Shown here piece by piece: positions 1-11,200 of a DNA stretch of 64,000 nt. Location of the stretch: NCBI GenBank assembly GCA_903813345.2, contig CAIIXF020000003.1, positions 30,269,248 to 30,333,247 of the forward strand. The letters are read 5' to 3'. Both the position numbers and the translations under genes were made by a program. Below the pieces are notes generated by a model. The model was not told the origin of the DNA and ran no database searches. It saw only the letters and a program-made list of their open reading frames with translations. This DNA comes from Owenia fusiformis (taxonomy: Eukaryota > Annelida > Polychaeta > Sabellida > Oweniidae). Numbering within the stretch: the stretch's first letter is position 1; each line of letters opens with the position of its first letter.

Positions 1-1983
1 CAACAAAGAGGCCCCAGAGCTTAAGAGTGAACAGATATAATTACGTCTCTTGCGTACCATTCTATTTGGGCAACTTTTCACCAGTTAGTTTTCGGAAAAT
101 AAAACATTGTTGTGATGTTTTAATCGTTGTAAGCATATCCGTTACACCTTTCTTTATCTTGATCCAAAATAACAAGCTACGATATTAATCAAACAACAGA
201 AATTAACATATATTATTCAAAGCGTGTTTCAAAAATTTTAAAACCGCAATTGTTTGTCTGTCGATTTGACCAATCAGGACGATATGTCTTCTCAATACAG
301 ATTAACATGTTAGACATATGTCTTCTTTGAACCCTAGGGTTATTCCCCCTGGTTGCAACAGTTTGTTTTGACTCAGAGAAGCCATATTTATTACTCATAA
401 GGGGTTAAAATATAGATAAATCCCCCAAAAAGATTGTTTAGACTTATTGCGTTCAATTCTGACAGTTGGTTGTTCTGTTGGTTGTCCTGTTGATTTCCTA
501 ATATATTGGTGATACAGAACTGATAAAAGAATAAACAGTTCACAGAAAGTATAGAAATGGCAGTTTATTTGAAATCAGTAACACTTACATTTTATAGGGC
601 TGTATTTGATTGACCTTACATATAGATGTAGGTTTATATTTGTGGTCTATGGCTATAGCTCTAGTCTGACATGTATATAAATACCATACTGATTGTGGTA
701 TAGAGTTCGTTGGAATAACTGCCAGTTTCAAATTTGGAGGGATTTTGTCTGCAATTCTTTGAAACATAGCACTTAAAAAATGTTCTTGTTTATGTTAGAT
801 CCAGATTAAGTGCTATAAATGAATTAATCTTCAACTTATGTAATAAAATATTTAACGGTTATACCAAATGTACTTTTATTGTGTTCAATTCTGACAGTTG
901 GTTAATAACTCACTCTAAAAATTCATCTGCAGGCTAGCCACCTAGATAAATAATATCATATCAGATTTTTTCACAGTGAGGATGACCTACCCTTCGCATT
1001 ATTTTACCTTAGCTTTTTAAAAGATAGATTTATCTTTATAACTAACATCTATGGTCAGGATAGTGGTGACCCACATATATCATGTACCATAAACTTTGTT
1101 CATTTGGCCTGAAAGCAAATTCCTTGAATAACTTCTCAATAAAAGTAAAAAGTGAAATGTCATTATAATTAGATAATTTGGTGATGTATTGACTTGCAAA
1201 GATTTTTGATTTTAGACTATATTTGGGAAACTAAAAAAATTCAAAATAATTACACTGCATGAGTTAACTTTTTAACGACCAACATTCACAACTTATGTTC
1301 AAGGGAGGTCTGTCTTATTCCATGTTGCAGATGTTTTTTTTAGTTTAGTTTCCTAATGCCAAGATTTGAAAAAAGTTATTAATAAAGTTTTAACGGTTAC
1401 TTGTCAGTATGCCAAAACTACCTGTCATAAGACCATATAGTACAAGCCAGTGATTTATGACAAGTACATCTCCATTCTCCACATGTATAGTCGTATTAGT
1501 CCAGTATAAAAGTATTATTTTTTATTTATACCTCTGCTCCTTACTGAAAGATGGCACAGTTTTAATTTCAGATAATACAAACTTTATGGCAAACCACTTT
1601 TTGCATTATTGTTTTTTAATATCTTAACAATTTACATGTACATGTACCACCAATATACATCTATATGTGATACAGTAAAACCTGTGGAACGTCTTTGGTA
1701 CTTAAAAATAATGTTCCATGTGGGAGGTGTTTCACTTTTATCAGAGGTACATTTTCTGTCAGTGGATACGTTGACTTTAGTATTCTAGTTATTTAGGTGT
1801 TCCATTTTGCAAGTTTTACTGTACTGGCTGTTTTTCAAAAGTGTTGTAAATGTTACCAAAAAGATATTTTCTTTTTTTGCAATCTTTCAGCAGAATTTTG
1901 GAAATGAGAATCTTGCAGGCACTCAAGTAGTAAGTCTCAGGGTGAACACTGCAAATGAAAATTCTAATTTTCTTTGTCTTCAG
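1..1983 (+). other. No gene recognised; upstream or 5' intron of anillin
   Basis: AT-rich sequence without a credible coding exon. The short ORFs have no recognisable domain. A 26-bp direct repeat (containing ttcaattctgacagttggtt) occurs near 448-474 and 880-904. A small inverted-repeat element lies at 1671-1823. The missing first anillin exon may be here but could not be identified. Confidence 0.4.
1671..1823. mobile_element. MITE-like element with TACAGTAAAAC ends
   Basis: About 153 bp. The left end TACAGTAAAACCTGTGGAAC is inverted at the right end (reverse complement TACAGTAAAACTTGC..GGAAC). CAGTAAAACC-type termini with TA flanks resemble pogo/Tc1-mariner MITEs. A related, rearranged stretch lies at about 2590-2690 (same AAGTGAAACAC core and a GGTTTTACAG end). 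Confidence 0.5.
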
Positions 1984-2230
1984 AAATTGTTGGAGCGTAC
2001 ACGTGAAAGACGTGAGAAGCTCGCCGAAAAAATGGGAACTGGCAAGAAAGAGGCCCCTGTAATCCAAAGTGAAAACATCACCATGCCAACCACAAAGATG
2101 GAGGAAAAGACAATGGACTCCTCACCAAGGGTTGCCCCTCCCCGCAAAAGACGCACACCTCTAAGTGATGACTTAAGCGAGAATATTCAGAATGCAGTCA
2201 TGGAATCTAGTGTGAAAAATACCGATGATG
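1984..2230 (+). CDS. ANLN: Anillin exon 1 of model (N-terminal motif)
   Basis: Preceded by the acceptor tttgtcttcag and followed by donor G|GTATGT; starts in phase 0 and ends in phase 1. It begins KLLERTRERREKLAEKMG, the hallmark anillin N-terminus that in vertebrates follows only about seven residues of exon 1. The basic PPRKRRTPL stretch near its middle may be a nuclear localisation signal or an SH3 ligand. The open frame runs upstream past the acceptor, but that part is intronic in character. Confidence 0.88.
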
Positions 2231-5200
2231 GTATGTATGGTATGTGCATGTTTTACGCTTTGTAGAAGTAAGTAGTAGAATGCAAAGGTTACATAGATTT
2301 ACTTTTTGCAGGCTGGCATGTTCTTTGCACCCATTTATATCTTCCAATTTGAACTTTGAAATCCTTAATGTTAAAGCAGCATATGGGACTTTTACAAGAC
2401 TACCCAAAACTCAGCTATCCTGCAAACATTGAAAAAGCTTGGATCATCTAATGATGATCAGAGTGAACCTTTACATAATATTGTTCATTGTTCAGTTTGC
2501 ACGTTTTATCTGTATATGAAAAATAAATTGGTATGAGATAGAAAATATAAATCAATATTTTGAAACATGCATGTTTATTTGTCTTGCACACCCAGTGAAA
2601 TCTGTTGAGTTGAACACCTCCCAAGTGAAACACTTTTTTTAGAGGTTCTGAAGGTGTTCTACTCAGGCAGGTTTTACAGTTTTTTTCTAGTTATCCTTTG
2701 CTTGATACCTCTTCCGCATAGTGCTTTAGTTAGTTATGTTGTAGCAGTCACCTTAATCCTGTGCAGTCAACCCATTGCTAACAGCATGTAAAGTAGTCTC
2801 TGTTAAGTTTATATATATAACACTTCTCCATGGGAAATAGTCAGGTGTTTGTTTGGAGAGTCATATTACCTCCATGAAGAGAGAGAGTCATACCTCCATG
2901 CCCAGTTTTTTTTGGAAGTGATCATGAATTCTGCAACTGAAAAGGCCAATCTGCTGGATTATTGGTGTTACTCATTCATTTGACAAATAGAGATGTGTAA
3001 TATTGGGAGGTGCGTATCTATATAGACGTTATTTAATGGAGGGATAGAATATGAATTTTATTCTGAGGGATTGGGCAAGGAAAATATCATATTGACCAAG
3101 AGAGAAGTTGTTGAAGTTGAAATCTTAAATCTGACTTTAGATTTAAGATTTCAACTTCAACAACCTTCTCAGAGTCAAAAAACTTGCTTCAAATTGACTA
3201 TTTTTTTAAAAGCATCTACAGAGTTCTCAGAAATTCAAATCTTACTTAACATTGAACTAATAATATTGTGAGCAATTAGGTGGTGACATTTTGTCATGTT
3301 AATGTCTTGTTTGTTTTTTATTTGCCATCACCCAAAGGTGACATTAAGTGATCCAATTTGATTTTCCATTTAACATTTACAACTTTTACATAAACAAGTT
3401 TTAAAATAGAATGAAAAATGTAAAAGTGAAGAGAAATCTCTGGAAATAGTTCTGATACAGAGTTTTGGCTGATACAGAATCTAATAAGGATCTGATTTGG
3501 CTTTTATATTGGCTGTTTATCATTACAAATAACACTAAAAAAATTGAAAACAATTTTGCAGTCCGAAATATATATATGAGATGAATGCAGAAAGAAAACA
3601 AAGTTTGACTCCTCATAATTGCCTAAATTAAAGCTCAAATTTTCAGCCTTGAATATTATTTCAGACTCGCCTAAAATAACACAAAGCTCAAGATTTCAGC
3701 CTTGTGTATTTTTTCAGAATTGCCTAAAATAACATAAAGCTCAAGTTTTCAGCCTTGTGTATTTTTCAGAATTGTCTAAAAAAACATAAAGCTCAAGTTT
3801 TCAGCCTTGTGTATTTTTTCAGAATTGCCTAAAATAACATAAAGCTCAAGTTTTCAGCCTTGTGTATTTTTTCAGAATTGCCTAAAATAACATAAAGCTC
3901 AAGTTTTCAGCCTTGTATATTTTTTCAGAATTGCCTAAAAAACATAAAGCTCAAGTTTTCAGCCTTGTGTATTTTTCAGACTCGCCCAACAAGAGAAAGT
4001 GTTACAGAGAAACTGAGAACTCGATGAAGCCAGACACTCCAGCCATCCTTGGTGTCAAATCACGCCTAGCTGGACTGGCTGCTCGTCAGAGTGCATGGAA
4101 TAATGGAGGTATAAGATATGTTTAGTAAAAAACTGAAAACAGGGAACCGAAATTATTTGAATTTCAAATGATGAATTCATATATAAAATCGAATTGATTT
4201 GAATATCAGCATTCTGTCTAAGTTTAATCATTATGTCTAATTTTTGTGAAATGAAAACATTCATTTATAGGTCTGTGTGTCAGAGACTGTGTCAGTATCA
4301 ACGTGTCATTTTTGTATACTTTAAGTAACACCAATTTTTGTATCTAAGATTATTACCTAAATAGGTGATACTATGTTCAATGTAAATATGCATGAGGATA
4401 GGGAAGGCTTGGTTTGTCCTTTGTTAAATCTTTTGTACAAAAAACATTTGAAATTCTGATTCCGCCTATAAGTTTCCATATAGTTTCCATATATGAACAG
4501 TTTCAGGAGATCAAATGTGAGATAAAGGGGGTGAATGATGATTTGGATGTTAAGAATATTGATTTTTTCAAAGACAGAATCAAATTTTGATAAATAAGGC
4601 AGAGGGAGGGGGGTTAAACCATGAGGAATTAAAGTCATCTTTTCACAACTGTTAACATCCGTAAATCATCCTTTACCTTTGATATATTGATGATGATAAT
4701 GTTTTTGTAGGGAACAAGTGACTCTACTAACACCTGTACCTTGGGCATTTAGGTGTACTCTTTGTTATACATCACCATGTGTTCCCAGGGTTAACCATTC
4801 GTTTATACCCAAACTATTGTACACATTAAAATACACCATCTATGTTTAAAGTAAAAGAATCTATGCTTATTAGCTTACACGGTTGATCTGTTGTATTTAA
4901 ATGTAACATTTGTTTTTATATGTTTCCCTTTTTGTTTTTCTCTCAGTTTTTTAATAATCCCAATGTCCCTCATTACTGTATTTTTTGATTTGGTTGTTCA
5001 ATTTTAAAGATCACAGGATGTAAAGGGTTAATTATAATTGTAGAGTTGTCAAATTGTCAAAGCAAAAATTGTAGCTATCAGGAATTGAAATTGATACATT
5101 GCCACATGACACTCTGTAAAAAAATTGTAGCTGATTGCTACATGATGGATTTAGAAATTAAAACCACTCACTTTTCATTATTTTAATGTCTTTTTGCTGA

Positions 5201-8200
5201 AAATGGGATTATTAAACATTGACTCAAAAATGGTCGGAGGATTATGATTGTAAAATGAATTTAATTTGGATTATTCTAATGAGAAATAGAATATTATTAC
5301 AAAGGAATACATTGATTTATTGTTAAAACGAATTTTTATTATTTATTAGTGTGTTGACATTTTGACAATCAGGAATACCATGGTTACCATGAAAACACTT
5401 TCAATACGATGTCATACAAAAGAAATCAGACACATTTAGGGAGATCATCAAATACGAGAAATCGTATAAAAAATCTCATTGCTCGGAATTTAAAAATTCA
5501 CTCTGCCCTGGAGAGATACATTTATGATGTGAATGGATTAAATGATATAGAAGAGAGTGAGGATGGGGAATATAGTAGTGAGAATGAGGGTGATGCTTGT
5601 AATGGAGCTCAGTTTGGTAAGACAGACAAATTCCACGAAATTGAATCAATTTCATTTGCTAAATATTCTCTCCCCTGGTTTGAAACCTAAATTTCAGTTG
5701 GTGCCAGATTTTCCCATAGGGTTGGCAAATTTTTAAACTCTTAAGTAATAAACTTTTAAGGGTTTGCATACTTGGGCACTGGTCACTGTACACAGCTAAG
5801 GATTTAAGAATTGCATCCAGTTCAAAATCCATTAAATTTCTAGAATAAGAAAATTCACATTCTGATACTCAAAACATCTTCCTGTTTCACCAGAAATATG
5901 GCTGGGGAGAATTGCGATGTCATCGTTTATTATGATGGAAAATTCGGGATATTTGCTGGTTTTAGACATTTCTTTAACAGGTAAAATGGAAATGTCGCAC
6001 CAATTTGAGAGGGAGAATACTGATACCAGTGATTTCCCCTTCGATCAATGTGCTGTACCCTGTTGAAGATAAGAAAATAACATGACACTCTTGAAAACTA
6101 GAAAATAACATGTCATCCTGTTGAAAAGCTTTACACTAAAAGGATGAAGCATTAAGATATTTTATGCAAAAATGGTAAAATTAAGATTTTACATCCTGTT
6201 GATAAAAAGTGTGGGAGGATACTGAGATTGTTCTTGTTTCAACATTAATCACTGTATGTACAGAGATCGCCTAGTATTAAAAGTGGGTGATCAAAGACTC
6301 GACAAGATGCGCAAAATTCAAATATCGTGTAACGGTTATTTTTAAAAGATTTATTTGTGTTCATATTACACGCTACTGGTGATTCAATAAGGTTTTGTAG
6401 GCACAAGAACACCCATATGCTTTGAAAAATATATATTACTTTGACCATTTTTCGTATATGTGATCGATTTTTACGATGTAAAGATATAAATGCGATATAA
6501 TATGTGCTGTTTTATTTAAAAAGCTTTAAAATATCAAAAACAAGAGAAGATTTTTACTCACTTTAATTTTGTATACTTAGGTAGGGATTTGGGCTTCCAT
6601 TTGACCATGATAAAGTTCACGTTTCCTCTTAAATAACATGGAATAAATATTTTAACACAGAAATGAATGGATCAGCCTATAGCGTGAGTTTCAGCAGGTC
6701 ATACACCCACAACTATATGCTTTAAAGAGGAGAAAATTCGGGTTTCATGCAAAATGTATGTCCAAATTAAAATAAACATGTACATCACCGTTCATTGATT
6801 CATTCGATTAAATGGTCACTGTATGCGTATATTTTTTTATCCTGTCTTTGTTTACAATACGATATGTACACTGTACACTGCTAAGAGAAAAACCTCTTGA
6901 AGCGTAACACCTTATAAATGGAACAGTTTTTAAAGTCACATTTCAGTCCATTTATTTTACCTTTGATTCCAAAGTATGAAAACTTTACACCGTGGCATCC
7001 AAGATGATTGTCGAATTGTAATGCAAGAATTGAATAAATCATAAATGAAAATGTATGTCAATGTATCACCCATTTTCATGATTGTGGTTGTTATAAGAAT
7101 GGGGTCTCATAAAAAACTTATTAAATCTGAATTGTACACTATCTATTACATTGGGAGTTAAATCATTATTTTGCAGCAAGGTATCAATAAGTTATAGAAA
7201 AATGTAATGACCTTCAGTAGATGCCAGTAGTCAGTTCCCAGTTTCACCACGAGGTGGCTAACTTGGGTCATATGTAAATGATAGGTATAGGGGAAAGCTG
7301 CTCTATAGTTCAATATTCAGAAGATTTATTGATCAATTTTCAACTAAGGTGTATAGGTGATTAGCTTGAAAATGTTAGAATTGTATGTAATCGAATGCAA
7401 AATAAACGCCCAGTGGGCATTTTTAGAGAAACAAAGTGAAATAAATACTATGCTATTCTAGACAGCGTTATGTGGATGGGACTGAGGAAAAGTTCCAGTT
7501 TAGGCTTTGGTCATATGTACATTAAAGATTTGTTTGATTTATAAGTAAAACCAAATCTTTACTTGTCAAGCTCATAGTTCTTGAAATCATTCTAAATTTG
7601 CCTCTATTTTCAATAATCTTTCTCATCTTCATCTCTTCATCTTCATGGTGTTCTATAAGGTGATTTATAATGTTTTGAAATTTAACAGTTCGTAGTGAAG
7701 GACAATAGAAACATGTAAATCCAACCACTCTGAAATGCAAAGAACATATCATTAGAATCCACATGGTAAAATCACTCACTTGGCTGATCATAATTTTTTT
7801 CATAACATCCTCCTTACCCGATACTGAAGGGGAGTTGGAACGTCTGATATGCATGTAATGTTAAGTTTTATGTATATTAACCATATATGATATTGGTTTT
7901 GTGGTTTTGGCAATCTAAAAACAGAAAATTTTGTGAAAAATGCATTTTCGTTCGACGGGTTTTTGATTTTGCTTCTTTTATCAACTCAGTTCAGGTATTT
8001 CGGTTGATTTAATCACCGAATCCTGTTACCAAATGAATCTTGAGTCTTTTATACAGCATATGGAATACCATCTGTAGGTAAAATAACTTTAAACTGGTAA
8101 AGAGAAGACAAACAAACATACCTTTCCTCCGACATTTTGGATTTTGCGCATCTTGTCGAGTCTTTGATCACCCACTTTTAATATTAGGCGATCTCTGTAC

Positions 8201-11200
8201 ATACAGTGTTAATGTTCAATTACAATTGCTTTAGCCTTTTCCAATAGCTTCATCTACCTACTGTCAGTCTGAGCTAGGCTTCAATCCTCAGAGTAAGCTT
8301 TCAATCACTGTATTTAAACAAATAGGTACATGTACTTAATTTTATTGGATAGGATACAAAGCTTTTACTTACATGTCCATATGTCCATCCTTAAAATATA
8401 GTTTTTTCTGATATTTGCAGATGATACAATGGACGTTGAGAATGCTCCCTCCCCCACTCGTAACCAGGCAACCATCTCCCCACCCCCAATGGTTGTTGGC
8501 TCAGCAACTAAGTCTGCTCGCAAGGGACGATTTGCAGCCCTCGCAGCAAACATAAATGGATGGGAGGATGACCTGAGTCACCCATCACACAGGTAAACAT
8601 TAAGTCATGCTTCATATAGGTAAACATTTAGCCATTCTTCAGATAGGTAAACATTTAGCCATTCTTCAGATAGGTAAACATTTAGCCATTCTTCAGATAG
8701 GTAAACATTTCAATACTAGCTCCCTGATAAACTGTTATCTAAAAAGTTGATTGTGATTGGCGGAGTTAAAATGTCTACTGTGACATATTTATGATATTTC
8801 CAAAGCAATGCCTTTCTAGGGATTCAGCATTAATTATAAAAACATTTTATTCATTTAGAATGATTCTGATTAAACCTGATTATACAATTGCATTGATTTA
8901 ATGGGCGATAGTGAATGATGTTTTACTCATCATGTCGCATAGATGACTCAACATAATCTTGATAGGACTATGAATTGCTGTTTCAGAATTGAAGATGATG
9001 CTGCCCCAGTTAAACCCCCACGTACATTTAACGAGTCTGTCCCAGCTGCATCCCCCGCAAAACCACCCCGTGTCGCTGCTACAAACTCACCAATGAAAAG
9101 TAACCCTGTTCAGAGTCCTGCAAGGTCAAGCCCTGCACGTAACCCACACAGATTTGTCTCTCCCAATAAGGGTCAAACGGAAGAAACTTTCCCTGCTCCT
9201 TCACGATCCCCTTCTCCCATTAAAAAATCTGACAATGAGGCCCGTCATGTGAGCACGCTTAATGTTCCTATTGCTTCAACAAAGTCTGCCAACTCTGTAA
9301 AACAAATCACCATGACAACCCCAAAGACTGAGGAACCAATCAGAAGGGAAAACGAACCCACAGACACACCAGTTGTGATGCGTAGAAGTGCCTGGGAGAG
9401 TAAGAGTGCCAAGAAAGAGGACAATGAGCCCACAAAGAGACCAGTCTCTGCCCGCATGGCTGACTGGGAAACGAAGGTTAGAAATCCACAACCAGCACAA
9501 AGGGTAAGAGTCACTATAGCTACAAAGCTTATTTTCAATTCCTGGTGAAAGACAAACAAATGTGGTCTGGATCATCTGAAAAATTAATTTTATTAAATAG
9601 TGGGGGGAATTTAGTGGAAAATATTTCAAATGGTGATACAAGCAAATTTATTGGCTTAATCTGTTATTTAAACTATTTGGAAAAATTCTGTCCCTGTGAT
9701 CGATCAAACTGAACACTATTTCAGGAAAAAATTCAAGATGGCTGCCGTATATGTGTAATTCAATACAAATGACACTCAAGATTCATATATAGAGATAAAT
9801 ATGGTTTAAAATAATATTGATTCAGTATTAAAGCATGTACATTATATCTAGAAATACAGTTACATTCATTAATGAGCTAAATTTGGGCAAAATGACTTTA
9901 TATGGGGATTCTACAAGGTTCTATTTTGGGAGCACTCTTATTTTGCAACAACCTTAGTCATTAAACTTGTTTTCTTGAATAATGTTGATATTTCACACAT
10001 AATTCAATCTAATATTTCAAGTTTACATGAAAACACTGTCTTACAAGTACCGAGGAGACTTTGAAGGAGTCCCGCAAGGTTCTACTGTACTCCATTATTA
10101 TCACAATCTCTTGGAATTCGGTGGAAAATATTCAAAATTGCGATACATGCAAATTTATGGGCTAGTCAGTTATTTATGCAAATAAGAAAAATTCCATCCC
10201 TCAAATCAGCCAAACCTAATACTATTTCAGTAAAAAAATTAAGGTTGTTGAAATATGTACATAATTCGGTAAAAATGACACCTTAGATTCATACATAGAG
10301 ATAATATGGTTAAAAAATAGGTTCACTCAGTATTAAGACATGCAAATATATTTAGAAATGCTATGATCTTCTTTGATTTGAATTTTGGCAAAAAGACCTT
10401 TATAGGAGTTCTTCAAGGTTCTATTTTGGCCCTCTCTGTTAGAACTTGAATTACTTACATTCTCTAATACATTTAATATCTAAGACATAATTCAAGAATA
10501 TATTTCAAGTTTGGATGTGAATATTGTCAACCAAGTATCAATGCAAACATTGAAGTAGTCTTTCAAGGTTCTACCTTAGTCCATTATTATCACAATCTCT
10601 TAATAGTATGATGAAATAAGGGCAGGTAGACAAGAACTTATCAATTATACAGAATTACATGTGGAATTGCACAATACTGAACATTTAAGTACAGATTTTT
10701 TACAAAAGCAAACTAAACATTTCTAGAGACTTGCTGAGTTTAGAGCCCCGTGTCGAGTTGTCTACAGTGAGGTCAACAGTAAAGGCCATGTGATGTTGCA
10801 GCTATAACACAGCTAATAGCAGAAACAAAGCAACACAAAACCAACTTGCCAATTGAATGACTTGATATAACTAAGGCAGCAGTGTACCACACAAATGAAC
10901 TCAACAGCTTTGAAGCATTATAATGTTCCTCAACATGTGATTGGCCTTGAGATAGAGTACCTTGAAGGTATTCAGTTGAGATTCTTGACTGAAACAATCA
11001 CCACTGGTTGGCAGCCTTTAGAGAAGGGAATCATGGCAGGCTGCATATTACTATTCATGGCAGCTATGAACATCCTTCTGAAAGGAGCCACAAGGAGTGC
11101 AATGAATTTAAAATGAGAAATGGTAACCCACATCCAACATACTAGTATCACATTTTCATGGATTGATGGGGTCACTCCAGCAAATGACACTGAAATAGCC

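Larger units (their letters stand above)
4109..8420 (+). other. Anillin intron 2
   Basis: 4.3 kb between exons 2 and 3. It holds the possible alternative exon at 5409-5616 and the 1.96-kb inverted-repeat element at 6250-8208. The remainder is AT-rich, with nothing recognised. Confidence 0.7.

Noticed and set aside
1900-1935. Possible first anillin exon with ATG near 1904
   Set aside because: The frame stops at TAG before any donor, and using GTAAGT at 1929 would create a TAA at the junction.
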